Positions 26,891 to 35,967 of a stretch of DNA of 64,000 nt are shown here, piece after piece (positions within the stretch are counted from its first letter, which is position 1; every line of letters begins with the position of its first letter). The DNA lies in contig NZ_CP089980.1 of NCBI RefSeq assembly GCF_021389955.1, positions 5,079,001 through 5,143,000 of the forward strand, given 5' to 3'. The DNA comes from Fulvivirga maritima (GTDB taxonomy: Bacteria > Bacteroidota > Bacteroidia > Cytophagales > Cyclobacteriaceae). The position numbers and the translations under genes are program-made. The notes under the pieces were generated by a model. The model did not search any database. It saw only the letters and a list, made by a program, of their open reading frames with translations, and was not told the origin of the DNA.

Positions 26891-27550
26891 ATGAAAAGAT
26901 TTTTTACTATTTTATCATTATTGCTCGTTTTTGGAGCATCACAAGCACAAGTTAAATTTGGTGTGCAGGCTGGAGCTAATTTAGCTACTATTACTGAAGA
27001 TTATGATTATGGAGATGAGTCAGATAAGGCCTTTAGACTAGCTCCAAGAGTTGGAGTATATGTTGATTTCGAGATGGCTGACTGGTTTGCTCTTAGGCCA
27101 GGTGTATTTTACGCAGGAAAAGGTACTTCTTGGGATTATGATGGTGTAGAAAGCATAGATTATGCTAGAACCTCTTTGCATTATATTGAGGTGCCTGTTA
27201 ATGCAGTTTTTAAAGCCGGTCAGGTAGAATTTTATGTTGGGCCTTATGTAGCCGTGGCAATTTCAGGGCAGGATAAGTTGAAAATAGATGGAGACAAGGT
27301 AAGTGACGATTATTCTTTTAAAAATTCTTTAGATGAGGGTGATTATAATAGTGACGATATGTATTTAAAAGCTACAGATTTTGGTTTTCAATTAGGTGTA
27401 GGTTATAATTTTGATCCAATCATATTAAGCGCTACTTTTTCTAAAGGTCTTTCAAATATGATTCCCGATGTTGATGGGATTGATCTTGGAGATGATAAGG
27501 TTTCTAATACAGTACTTAATATTTCCGTTGCTTATACATTCGGGCAATAA
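26891..27550 (+). CDS. Outer-membrane beta-barrel protein (paralogue 3)
   Basis: 219 residues, closest to paralogue 2 across the whole length, with a signal peptide (MKRFFTILSLLLVFGASQA) almost identical to that of paralogue 1. The acidic loops (EDYDYGDESDK, DEGDYNSDD) are the main variable parts, suggesting surface loops under diversification. A TAAGTTTG element at 26855-26862 fits a -7 box, so it may have its own promoter. The terminator at 27581 ends the cluster. Confidence 0.8.
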   Translation: MKRFFTILSLLLVFGASQAQVKFGVQAGANLATITEDYDYGDESDKAFRLAPRVGVYVDFEMADWFALRPGVFYAGKGTSWDYDGVESIDYARTSLHYIEVPVNAVFKAGQVEFYVGPYVAVAISGQDKLKIDGDKVSDDYSFKNSLDEGDYNSDDMYLKATDFGFQLGVGYNFDPIILSATFSKGLSNMIPDVDGIDLGDDKVSNTVLNISVAYTFGQ

Positions 27551-27580
27551 TCCCCACAAGAGATAAAACATTTTTAAAAT

Positions 27581-27610
27581 CCTGTGAAGCTACTTCATAG
27601 GATTTTTTTT
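27581..27610 (+). terminator. Terminator after barrel paralogue 3
   Basis: CCTGTGAAG-CTA-CTTCATAGG followed by A and eight T. It is a near copy of the terminator at 25988. Confidence 0.85.
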
Positions 27611-27731
27611 GTTTTATAAATGGCTGGTAAATAACTATTTAGGTTAGGTTATGAGATAAAAATTAAAAATAATCCGATTTTATTATGGAATAAGTTTGAA
27701 CGCTGCATCCTTTCATAAAACAGTTAAAATT

Positions 27732-28463
27732 ATGAAAAGACAATTTAAACTTTCCGTTTCCAGACCTTGTAATCAGATCTGGTCAGATTTTACCCCAACT
27801 CAAATGGGTGGCTTTTGTCATTCTTGCCAAATGGAGGTAATTGATTTTACTCAAATGACTGATGATGAGATTAAAGGCCATTTCACTTCATTGGCATCAG
27901 GTAAAAAAGTCTGTGGCAGGCTTAAAACTTCCCAACTAAAATCTACATATACTCATAAGCTTCCGACAACCGGCATAAGCTCTTATGTGAAGGCTGCAGC
28001 TGTAGGTTTAATGGTATTGGCATCCGCCAGCATCGCCATGGCTCAGGCTCCATTTGTTAATGACAATTTGAAAACAAAAACTACCATTGTTCGTCCTCCG
28101 GTGAGTAATGTTGATGTTATTGCAGTAGAAAAGCAGGTGGTGAAAGGAATAGTGAAAGACGGTGAAGGGGAGGTGATGCCTGGGGTAAATATAGTGTTGA
28201 AAGGCACTGAAATCGGTACGGTTACAGACATTAATGGCTACTTCGAATTTCCTCAGAAGCTAGATAAAGGAGATATTTTGCTATTCTCTTTTTTGGGTTA
28301 TGAAACGGTTGCATATAACGTTCCTGAGCAGGTGAATAATAACCTTGAGATTAATCTAACTATGGCGTCTTTGGTTATGCTAGGTGAAATAGCGGTTGAT
28401 GGCGTGTATGAAGAGCCGTCGGCCATAGAGAAAATGTGGAATAAGGTGAAGTCAATCTTCTGA
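27732..28463 (+). CDS. Cys-motif/CarboxypepD_reg-like membrane-anchored protein
   Basis: 243 residues from ATG 27732 (MKRQFKLSVSRPC). The N-terminal region (about 1-85) is not a signal peptide. It carries Cys in RPCNQIW, GGFCHSCQMEVIDFT and KKVCGRL, a four-cysteine pattern that could bind a metal or haem-like group. A hydrophobic segment (about 88-108, AAAVGLMVLASASIAMAQA) follows and acts as a membrane anchor or internal signal. Then comes a CarboxypepD_reg-like beta domain (about 135-215, VKGIVKDGEGEVMPGVNIVLKG). The same order is found in other Bacteroidota proteins of unknown role. The transglutaminase-like gene starts two bases after its stop, so the two probably act together. Confidence 0.75.
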   Translation: MKRQFKLSVSRPCNQIWSDFTPTQMGGFCHSCQMEVIDFTQMTDDEIKGHFTSLASGKKVCGRLKTSQLKSTYTHKLPTTGISSYVKAAAVGLMVLASASIAMAQAPFVNDNLKTKTTIVRPPVSNVDVIAVEKQVVKGIVKDGEGEVMPGVNIVLKGTEIGTVTDINGYFEFPQKLDKGDILLFSFLGYETVAYNVPEQVNNNLEINLTMASLVMLGEIAVDGVYEEPSAIEKMWNKVKSIF

Positions 28464-28465
28464 TT

Positions 28466-29500
28466 ATGAGATTTTGTGTATTAGCATTGATGTGGTGCCT
28501 GGCCTTTGTAGGACAGGCACAAAGTCTAGAAAGAGGCAGTGTAAAATATCAAAAGGCGGATAGTATTGCGGCTTTATACCCCAAATATTCATTGGATGAT
28601 ACCAGAGCGCTGTCTCTTTTACTTACTAGTTCCTTAAAAGATGATGAACAGAAGTTTCGGGCTATTTACAAGTGGGTTTGCTTAAATATAAAAAATGATG
28701 TGCATCTGTTTCTCTTAAATGAAAAGAAACGACATCGATTTAAAGATAAGTCAGAAAAGCTGAGTCAATGGAATGAAGGTTTTGTGAAGATGGTCTTTCG
28801 CAAGATGAAGAAAAATCATAGCACGGTCTGTACTGGCTATGCATACCTACTTAAAGAACTCTGTTATCATGCTGGAATTACCTGTAGAGTGGTGCATGGT
28901 TATGGGAAAACGGCCATTTCTAACTCTGAATCTATGGTGCCTAACCATTCATGGAATGCGGTTATGATTAATGATCGCTGGTATTTGTGTGATGCTACCT
29001 GGTCTAGTGGGATAGTGAATATGGCTGAGCACTCTTTTAAACCGAGCTTTAGTGAGGGGTACTTCCTGACATCACCAGATCTGTTTGCTAAAAATCACTA
29101 TCCGCTAGATACGGCATGGCTGTTAATGAATGATAAACCTTCATTTCAGGATTTCGCTAAAGGGCCATTGTTATATAAAGATGCTTTTAATATGAAGATA
29201 GTCCCAGAAAGTCCTGCCGTATTTAATAATGAACTGATACAAGGAGAGGCTTTTGAAGTTATTTTGAAAATGGATTCTGCCAAAATGATTGACAAAGAAC
29301 TGATTATGTGTCAATCTATACGTAATGGTAGTGTTAATCTTTTTGAACCTAAAATTTCGTTTGAAGAAAATGATCTGGTGAGATTGTCAGGAGATTTCTC
29401 TTCAAGGGGTAATTATGTTTTGCATATTCTTTATGCAGGACAATATGTGGCTACTTACCGGTATAAGGTGATGAAAGCTGATTTGGCTGAAAAACGATAG
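28466..29500 (+). CDS. Secreted transglutaminase-like protein
   Basis: 344 residues with a signal peptide (MRFCVLALMWCLAFVGQAQS). The transglutaminase/cysteine-protease-like core (about 60-185) has Cys122 in VCTGYAYLLKELC, His161 in NHSWNAV and Asp176 in LCDATW, the full catalytic triad. The C-terminal 150 residues form a separate beta-rich domain. The fold serves as protease, transglutaminase or inactive scaffold in different families; the reaction here is unknown. Likely periplasmic. It lies two bases after the Cys-motif/CarboxypepD gene. Confidence 0.8.
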   Translation: MRFCVLALMWCLAFVGQAQSLERGSVKYQKADSIAALYPKYSLDDTRALSLLLTSSLKDDEQKFRAIYKWVCLNIKNDVHLFLLNEKKRHRFKDKSEKLSQWNEGFVKMVFRKMKKNHSTVCTGYAYLLKELCYHAGITCRVVHGYGKTAISNSESMVPNHSWNAVMINDRWYLCDATWSSGIVNMAEHSFKPSFSEGYFLTSPDLFAKNHYPLDTAWLLMNDKPSFQDFAKGPLLYKDAFNMKIVPESPAVFNNELIQGEAFEVILKMDSAKMIDKELIMCQSIRNGSVNLFEPKISFEENDLVRLSGDFSSRGNYVLHILYAGQYVATYRYKVMKADLAEKR

Positions 29501-29625
29501 TCTATTTCTTGTGGTAGGGTATTGAAAAATCTAAAATTAGCTGTCTATTCAAGTTGATAGTGCTAACTTGGCTCAAAGTCATTAAAAAGGCTGGAGTATT
29601 CAACTAAAAATTTAAAAGGCAGATA

Positions 29626-30363
29626 ATGAAAGACGATAAATTGGCCGTGCTAATAGATGCAGATAATGTGCCTTATGCTCATGTAAAGGAAATGTTGGGG
29701 GAAATTGCTAAATATGGAAATCCTACCATTAAGCGAATTTATGCCGACTGGACCAAGCCAACGGTAGTAGGGTGGAAGAATGTGCTTTTAGAGAATGCAA
29801 TTACTCCTATACAGCAATACAGTTATACTACTGGCAAAAATTCCAGCGATAGTGCGTTGATTATCGATGCCATGGATTTGCTTTATTCTCAAAAGGTCAA
29901 TGGCTTTTGTATAGTTTCTAGTGATAGTGATTTTACCAGGCTGGCCACCAGGCTGCGCGAAGCGGGGATGTTTGTAATGGGTTTTGGAGAAAAGAAAACA
30001 CCACAACCATTTATTACGGCTTGCGATAAGTTTGTCTATCTAGAAATTCTTAAAAATGAAAAAGAGACCGATGAGAAATCAGTAGTTAAAAATAAGAATA
30101 CTAAAGATCAATCTCTCAATAAAATTGATAAGCAATTAATAAAGCTAATTGCAGATAGCATTGAAGAAGTGTCAGATGACAATGGCTGGGCATTTCTTGG
30201 TGCGTTAGGTAATCACCTAATTAAAAAGAGAACTGATTTTGATCCCAGAAACTATGGCTTTTCAAAGCTATATCCGCTAATTAAAAAAATAGGCAAGTTC
30301 GAAATAGACGAAAGAGAAAGTGGAGAGAAGAATATCAAGCATATCTATTTAAGGAATAAGTAG
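29626..30363 (+). CDS. NYN-domain ribonuclease-like protein with C-terminal LOTUS/OST-HTH domain
   Basis: 245 residues. The NYN (PIN-like) domain covers about 5-145, with acidic residues in LIDADN (Asp11, Asp13), SSDSALIIDAMD and SSDSDF (Asp100, Asp102), a complete metal-binding set for RNA cleavage. A Lys-rich linker leads to an OST-HTH/LOTUS domain (about 165-240, LGNHLIKKRTDFDPRNYGFSKLYPLI), which binds RNA. The architecture matches bacterial LabA/DUF88-type proteins. Cytoplasmic, with a role in RNA turnover inferred. It stands alone. Confidence 0.88.
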   Translation: MKDDKLAVLIDADNVPYAHVKEMLGEIAKYGNPTIKRIYADWTKPTVVGWKNVLLENAITPIQQYSYTTGKNSSDSALIIDAMDLLYSQKVNGFCIVSSDSDFTRLATRLREAGMFVMGFGEKKTPQPFITACDKFVYLEILKNEKETDEKSVVKNKNTKDQSLNKIDKQLIKLIADSIEEVSDDNGWAFLGALGNHLIKKRTDFDPRNYGFSKLYPLIKKIGKFEIDERESGEKNIKHIYLRNK

Positions 30364-31007
30364 AAAAAGCATAATGCAGTTTAGTGTATGACTCAGGAGA
30401 ATCTCCGTCCAGTGGTCATTTCGAGACCTGATATTTGTTTCAGCCGCACCAGGAAGTGTGATATATCATTGGTTTACAAGGATGCATTAATCTATACTTT
30501 TAAGTTAGACATTTCAAATACCATCCAATTGGGATTATCTAGTCTTTACGTTCCATAGTTGAGGTTTCTTACTTTTTTGCTGTGAGGTCTTCCGCTCCCT
30601 GAAGCATTTCATAGTCATGAACTGCCACTAAGGACTAGAGAAAAGCCTGTTTTTTAATCCTATTTCACCTCACGACGGTACAGCAAGATGAAACCGCAGC
30701 CGTGTCGAAATGTAGACGACCGGTTACGGGTTCATGATTTAAATAGACCTCAATTGTTTTGATCTTTTCATATTGCTTGCTATTTGCTTATACTGTCATT
30801 GGAACGAAAGGAGAAATCTATTAATTTCGGAGCCCAACAATACAAAACCTGAAGTTCTTCATTGAGAAAATCCCAATATTGGTGGTGCTTAATAAGTCTT
30901 AGGTTGAATACTGCATCCAATGGGTAATCTAATAAGCTTTATCTGCGTTAATATTTCAAGTGTATGAGGGCGCTGTGCCTTCTGTGGAATATAAACTAGC
31001 AAGATAA
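30364..31007. other. 644-base gene-free interval
   Basis: No open frame of note on either strand. The middle part (about 30590-30730) is GC-richer than the flanks and contains GACGGTACAGCAAGATGAAACCGC and CGTGTCGAAATGTAGACGACC, which look structured but match nothing I recognise. It could be a decayed mobile element or an RNA gene. The 3' end serves as leader of the next gene. Confidence 0.4.
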
Positions 31008-32789
31008 ATGAATGTGAAGAAATTGATAATGGGGAGCTTGCTGCTTCTCTTTTTTGCTGTAGCCTGCCAGGATGATGACCTTGAAACAGTAGTAGATGAT
31101 TCTGATGACGACTCTGAAGAAACTGTCAATAGTGAGTTCTTTAGCACCTCTATTTCCGAAGCTATGGAAGCTAATCAAGCGAGTCATGAAGCGGATGATG
31201 ATAATAGTTGGGATGAAGAAGGTGCTACTATAATTCAGCTAAATGAAACTGCAATAGATGTTGATGGTGATGGCGTTTTATTGGATGGCACCACGGCTAC
31301 AATTTCAACTGCCGGAACCTATATAGTGAAAGGCACTTTGTTAGATGGTCAGTTGGCTGTTGACACTGAGGATGAAGAGTCTGTTAAAATCATTTTTGAA
31401 GAAGCTTCTATTACTAATTCTACTAATGCGCCCTTTAATGTTATTAGCGCTGAAAAGGTGATTGTATTTATCCCGGAAGCCACTGAAAGCACATTTACTG
31501 ATGCTGCTGATTACATCTATGCAAGTGCTGATGAAGATGAGCCCAACGCTGCCTTTTTTAGTAAGGCGGATTTATCCATTTATAGTGCAGGAACACTGAC
31601 TATTAATGCTAATTATAATGATGGGCTTTCTAGTAAAGATGGTCTACTAATAGAAGGTGGGAGTTACAGCATTACCAGTGCTGATGATGGTGTTAGGGGA
31701 AAAGATTACTTAATTGTAAGAGAGGCGACTTTTACCATTGAGTCTGTGGGAGATGCTTTTAAATCAGATAATGATGATGACGATGATAGAGGATATATGC
31801 TCATTGAAAGTGGTGATTTTCATATAACTACTACCGAAGGCGATGGATTTCAGGCTGAGACAGATCTGTTAGTAGCGGAAGGTAACTTTGATATCACCAC
31901 TGGAGGAGGAAGTTCTTACTATGATGAAGATGTTTCTGCCAAAGCTCTAAAAGCTGGTGTCAACAATATTGTTGAAGCGGGAGTTTTCACTATTAACTCA
32001 GCCGATGATGCTATACACTGTGATGGTAATCTGGTTATTCATGATGGCGATTTTACAATAGCAACTGGTGATGATGGTATTCATGCTGATGAGGAGCTTA
32101 CCATTAACGGAGGTGTTATAGAAATAACAGAGTCTTATGAAGGGCTGGAGAGTAATACATTAACCATTAATGGTGGGGATATCAATTTGGTTGCTTCTGA
32201 TGATGGTATTAATGCTGCCGGGGGTAATGATTCCTCAGAGGGAAGACCGGGTGATTCCTTTGGCTCAGGAGGTGATAGTTACATGTATTTTCAAGGCGGC
32301 TATATAGTAGTGAATGCTGGCGGTGATGGTATAGATGCTAACGGCTCTATAGTAATGTCTTCAGGTACCCTGATTATCAACGGGCCGCAAAGTGGGGCGA
32401 ATGGACCAATTGACTATGATGGTTCATTTGAAATTTCAGGAGGTACGCTCATAGCAGTAGGAACTTCGAATATGGCTCAAGCTCCAGGTAATTCTTCATC
32501 GCAAAATGCGGTACTGGTATATCTGAGTCAGCAAAGTGCAGGCACTCCGTTTGTAATACAAAATAGTGAAGGTGAAAATATAGTGGCCTTTGAATCTGCT
32601 AAAGCATTTGAGTCAGTTGTCTTTTCAAGTCCAAATTTAGAGGATGATGTTGAATACAATATTTACACAGGAGGAGTGATTTCGGGTACTGCTCAAGATG
32701 GACTTTACTCTGAAGTAGACGACTATACAGGTGGTAGTTTACTAGAGGGTTTTACTACTTCATCTGTTATTACAACTGTGAATAGGTAA
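31008..32789 (+). CDS. Cthe_2159-family carbohydrate-binding lipoprotein
   Basis: 593 residues. The signal ends in a lipobox (FAVAC, Cys20), so it is a lipoprotein, probably exported to the outer membrane. An Asp/Glu-rich linker (about 21-75) is followed by repeated beta-helix coils of the type INGGDINL..SDDGINA, DGDFTIATGDDGIHADEEL and GGYIVVNAGGDGIDANG. These are typical of the Cthe_2159 (DUF4353) family of calcium-dependent polygalacturonate-binding proteins. The many DD.D/DDG turns would bind calcium. The C-terminal part is a beta domain. Ligand unknown. Own terminator at 32824. Confidence 0.85.
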   Translation: MNVKKLIMGSLLLLFFAVACQDDDLETVVDDSDDDSEETVNSEFFSTSISEAMEANQASHEADDDNSWDEEGATIIQLNETAIDVDGDGVLLDGTTATISTAGTYIVKGTLLDGQLAVDTEDEESVKIIFEEASITNSTNAPFNVISAEKVIVFIPEATESTFTDAADYIYASADEDEPNAAFFSKADLSIYSAGTLTINANYNDGLSSKDGLLIEGGSYSITSADDGVRGKDYLIVREATFTIESVGDAFKSDNDDDDDRGYMLIESGDFHITTTEGDGFQAETDLLVAEGNFDITTGGGSSYYDEDVSAKALKAGVNNIVEAGVFTINSADDAIHCDGNLVIHDGDFTIATGDDGIHADEELTINGGVIEITESYEGLESNTLTINGGDINLVASDDGINAAGGNDSSEGRPGDSFGSGGDSYMYFQGGYIVVNAGGDGIDANGSIVMSSGTLIINGPQSGANGPIDYDGSFEISGGTLIAVGTSNMAQAPGNSSSQNAVLVYLSQQSAGTPFVIQNSEGENIVAFESAKAFESVVFSSPNLEDDVEYNIYTGGVISGTAQDGLYSEVDDYTGGSLLEGFTTSSVITTVNR

Positions 32790-32823
32790 CGAAAAAAATC
32801 AAAGAAAATCCGTTCCCTTTTTT

Positions 32824-32855
32824 GAAGCTCAGGCCGGAAGGCTTGGGCTTTTCTT
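32824..32855 (+). terminator. Terminator of the Cthe_2159-type gene
   Basis: AAGCTCAGGCC-GGAA-GGCTTGGGCTT (two G-T pairs) followed by TTCTTTTG, about 35 bases after the stop. Confidence 0.7.
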
Positions 32856-33062
32856 TTGTTTTTATTGTGATAGATATTCTCTATGAGGGCGGATGATTTG
32901 TGACTTTTGTGTATTTTATGGAATGCATAACTACCTATTATATAGCATTATATAAATGCTAAACTCAAGTAAATTGTAGGATGGATCATGCCGAACAATT
33001 GCTGTTGAAATGCGTTAATATTCTCAGTTTAATATATTTTGATTTTACTTTGTGTTCAGTGT

Positions 33063-33650
33063 ATGTATGATGAAAATGCTGTAGTTCTAAAGACGTTTAA
33101 GGGTGTCACCTTTTCTGAGCATGAAGAGAATTTCATCCTGGCCAGGTTTCAAAAAAGGCAGTTGGTTAAAGGGGAACATCTCTTACGTTTTGGTGAAAAG
33201 GTGGAGAGTCAATACTTTATTTCTGAAGGCTGTCTTAGAACTTACTTTGTAGATGATGCAGGCAAGGAGCATACTTTGCAATTCGCTATTAATGACTGGT
33301 GGATTAGTGACTATACCGCTTTCTTTAGTGAGGAAATAGCCACTTTAAATATAGAGTGTGTGCAAGATGCAGAAGTATTTGAGATCACTAAAGTCTCCAT
33401 GGATCAGTTGTATGCTGAGATTCCCCAGTTAGAAGGGTTTATTAGGAGGAAGTTGGAACGAGCTTTTGCTAGTTTTCAGAAACGTATCTTGTGGAATCTG
33501 GCGCTTTCAGCCAAAGAGAGGTATAAGAATTTTATCAGCACTTATCCGGAAATAGAGCAGAGTGTTAAAAACTATCATATTGCTTCTTATCTAGGTATCA
33601 CCACAGAGAGCTTAAGTAGAATTCGTAAAGAAATAATGGCCAACAAGTAG
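33063..33650 (+). CDS. Crp/Fnr family transcriptional regulator
   Basis: 195 residues from ATG 33063; the frame is open from a TTG at 33039. The cNMP-binding roll (about 20-115) has VKGEHLLRFGEKVESQYFISEGCLRTYFVDDAGKEH (cited in part). It is followed by a long dimer helix and a helix-turn-helix (NYHIASYLGITTESLSRIRKEI, about 168-190). This is the common Bacteroidota group, often next to genes for redox or detoxification. The DJ-1/PfpI-like gene begins 100 bases downstream on the same strand and is the obvious candidate target. Confidence 0.85.
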   Translation: MYDENAVVLKTFKGVTFSEHEENFILARFQKRQLVKGEHLLRFGEKVESQYFISEGCLRTYFVDDAGKEHTLQFAINDWWISDYTAFFSEEIATLNIECVQDAEVFEITKVSMDQLYAEIPQLEGFIRRKLERAFASFQKRILWNLALSAKERYKNFISTYPEIEQSVKNYHIASYLGITTESLSRIRKEIMANK

Positions 33651-33750
33651 TTTCTTATCATAGATCAATTTTTAATAAACCAGCTTGCTTTAGTTTTGTG
33701 TCGGTAATTCTTGTTTAAAGAATGATAGTGTTGACTTAAAGAGTAAAAAG

Positions 33751-34437
33751 ATGAGAACGATAAAAATATTATTTGTATTAACTAGTCATGATCAGCTGGG
33801 AGATACTGGAGAGAAAACAGGTTTTTGGATTGAGGAATTTGCAGCACCTTTTTATTATTTAAAAGATAGGGGAGTTGATATTGTTTTGGCGTCTCCGAAG
33901 GGAGGTCAACCGCCAATTGATCCTAAAAGTGCTTCTGCTGAATTTCAGACGCTAGATACAGAGCGTTTTAATCAGGATATAGAAACGCAGGAACTGCTTG
34001 CTAAAACGCTTAAATTATCTGAGGTAGATGCAGCTGACTATGATGCTGTATTTTATCCGGGAGGGCATGGTCCGCTTTGGGATTTATCTAAAGATTTACA
34101 TTCTATCAATCTGATTGAATCTTTTTATAATCACGAGAAGCCAATTGCTGCTGTTTGCCATGCACCAGGAGTATTTAGGTTGGTAAAAAAACCAGATCTT
34201 ACTCCATTGGTAGAAGGTAGTAAGGTTACGGGATTCACTAATGGTGAGGAAGAAGGAGTGCAACTTACTGATGTGGTTCCTTTCCTGGTTGAAGATATGC
34301 TTAAAGCAAACGGAGGTATTTATTCTAAAGCTGAAGATTGGGCGCCATATGCTGTCGAAGATGGCTTGTTGATTACTGGTCAAAATCCCGCTTCTTCTGA
34401 GAAGGTGGCAGAGCTGCTTTGGAACAGACTTAACTAA
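33751..34437 (+). CDS. DJ-1/PfpI family protein (Hsp31-like class I glutamine amidotransferase fold)
   Basis: 228 residues. The nucleophile elbow AVCHAPG places Cys136-His137, with the supporting glutamate in GFWIEEF (28/29) and the FYPGGHGPLWDL segment of Hsp31/glyoxalase III-like members. Such proteins act on glyoxals or as stress chaperones; which applies here is not decidable. Cytoplasmic. It lies directly behind a Crp/Fnr regulator and ends at a strong terminator shared with the convergent cluster. Confidence 0.88.
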   Translation: MRTIKILFVLTSHDQLGDTGEKTGFWIEEFAAPFYYLKDRGVDIVLASPKGGQPPIDPKSASAEFQTLDTERFNQDIETQELLAKTLKLSEVDAADYDAVFYPGGHGPLWDLSKDLHSINLIESFYNHEKPIAAVCHAPGVFRLVKKPDLTPLVEGSKVTGFTNGEEEGVQLTDVVPFLVEDMLKANGGIYSKAEDWAPYAVEDGLLITGQNPASSEKVAELLWNRLN

Positions 34438-34462
34438 GGTAATAATTGAAAGTTAAAAGGGG

Positions 34463-34494
34463 AAAGCAACTGGCGGAAGCTAGTTGCTTTTTTT
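34463..34494. terminator. Terminator between convergent genes
   Basis: AGCAACTGGC-GGAA-GCTAGTTGCT with one mismatch, followed by eight T on the plus strand and preceded by GGGGAAA. It mainly serves the DJ-1-like gene; the minus-strand gene ends inside the T-run. Confidence 0.8.
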
Positions 34495-35308
34495 ATTGCC
34501 TGGATCTCCAAAATTGATCATCAAATTTCCGGGGAAATGGAATGGCTGTGTGCTTGCTCCTGTAAGGTGCTAATTCATACCAGGTGTTGAATCCGGCGGC
34601 TGTAAAAATCCGTTCAGCATGGTGATAGTAATCTGCTGGGTTTTCATGCTGAAGTAGGGTTGTGGTCTCGTCCTCTATGGGTTGATCGGTGACGACAAGA
34701 ATCTCTGGAGTTGCACCTTCTAGCATTGCCATATCTTTAGCGTGATCAATCAATACTTGAACCTCTTCTTGGTTTGAGGAATGGACTACTAGCCAATATT
34801 TATTGCATAACTTTCTGTTATATAGTATATTGCGATTGTTTAACTCAAGTGAAGGTTTTGATTTCTTCATGTTACCTGAGTGTGCGAGTAAGTATTTTTG
34901 ATGCTCCTTTTCTAATTCTTCAAAGACGAAGCAGGTGGAATAATGCAGAGGCTCTTGTATTAATTTTTCATAAACATTCCACTTCAATCTTCTGCATAGC
35001 AGGTTCAAATTAATGTCATTAAACAGATCCTGGGTAAGCTCTCCAAATAGTCCTGAAGGGAAGGTGTCAATGTAAAAATCGGTGATATTTTCTTTCTCAA
35101 TAATGGAGCTAATCCATTGCTTTATTTGTGACTTAGTAAATAATAAGTCTGAGGGTGGCCATTTTATATTTTCTCTTGGGAAAAGCTGTGTCGCGGCAGT
35201 GTTACTGGTTAGTACTAAGTAGGGTTCATTAATCTGCTGCGACTGAATGAATCTGCTTATCCTGGTGAGGTGACCGAAGCCACCTCCAAAGCCATAAAAG
35301 GCAATCAT
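34493..35308 (-). CDS. Glycosyltransferase-like protein (GT-B fold, MurG-like)
   Basis: 271 residues starting MIAFYGFGGGFGHLTRISR, the glycine-rich loop of GT-B enzymes such as MurG or UDP-GlcNAc epimerase relatives. A C-terminal AAGFNTWYELAPYRSKHTAIPFPRKFDDQ matches the sugar-nucleotide binding end (AGFNT.YE … FPR.FDDQ). It is shorter than full GT-B proteins (about 350-400), so the N-terminal domain is compact or it is a minimal form. The donor and acceptor are unknown. It overlaps the upstream lipoprotein gene by four bases, so they are translationally coupled. Confidence 0.65.
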   Translation of the reverse strand: MIAFYGFGGGFGHLTRISRFIQSQQINEPYLVLTSNTAATQLFPRENIKWPPSDLLFTKSQIKQWISSIIEKENITDFYIDTFPSGLFGELTQDLFNDINLNLLCRRLKWNVYEKLIQEPLHYSTCFVFEELEKEHQKYLLAHSGNMKKSKPSLELNNRNILYNRKLCNKYWLVVHSSNQEEVQVLIDHAKDMAMLEGATPEILVVTDQPIEDETTTLLQHENPADYYHHAERIFTAAGFNTWYELAPYRSKHTAIPFPRKFDDQFWRSRQ

Positions 35309-35967
35309 TTGTTTAGCTTAAGAATTTCAGCGCAAATGATGAATTTCTCAGTTTCAGACATTCCGGAAATCATAAGTACACCAGATGCCATGGAATGCTT
35401 AAAGTTTCGTAAAAAGTATTGATTATCCACTTTTAAAAACTCATCATTACGATCAAAACGAATGGCATTTAATTCTTCTTCGCCTTTTTTAACTTTTATA
35501 CGCTCGTCATCATAAAGTCTGATATCAAAGGCTTCATTCATTTCTTCATTATTGGCAATGCTGATCTTGCTATCTTTGATCTTAACCTTCCATAAGAGTT
35601 CCTCATCACTGTTTCTCAATTTAAAGCCTTCTGAGCTCTTGTATTTCACTGAGTAGTGGTGTTGGTCGGCTTGATCATAATACTTCCTCTTATCGCTTCT
35701 CTTAAGCTCTCCGAATAAAGTTTGGTCTCCTATATGGAGTGTTATGTCAGAATCTTGAATATTGATCGTGGCCAAAGAGATGTTTTCCTTGCTATTGATG
35801 TAGTATTCTTGAGATTGACTCTCTGGAGTATCAACATTGATAGGAGTAGAGGAGATAGTTGTTTCTGATTGATCTTTTTCCTCAGACTTATTGGAGCTTT
35901 CGCAGCCAATAATAAGTAGCATGGCAATCACGCTAAAGCAGAAGTTTCTTATAATTATCAATTTCAT
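35305..35967 (-). CDS. Putative lipoprotein of unknown function
   Basis: 220 residues with a lipobox LIIGC (Cys22), followed by a Ser/Glu/Thr-rich linker (about 23-60). Then comes a beta-rich domain of repeated short strands with IHIGDQTLFGELKRSDKRKYY-like and LLWKVKIKDSKISI motifs. I do not recognise the family. It overlaps the glycosyltransferase genes on both sides (4 bases downstream, 35 bases upstream), so it is embedded in that operon and probably belongs to the same envelope process. Confidence 0.6.
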   Translation of the reverse strand: MKLIIIRNFCFSVIAMLLIIGCESSNKSEEKDQSETTISSTPINVDTPESQSQEYYINSKENISLATINIQDSDITLHIGDQTLFGELKRSDKRKYYDQADQHHYSVKYKSSEGFKLRNSDEELLWKVKIKDSKISIANNEEMNEAFDIRLYDDERIKVKKGEEELNAIRFDRNDEFLKVDNQYFLRNFKHSMASGVLMISGMSETEKFIICAEILKLNK

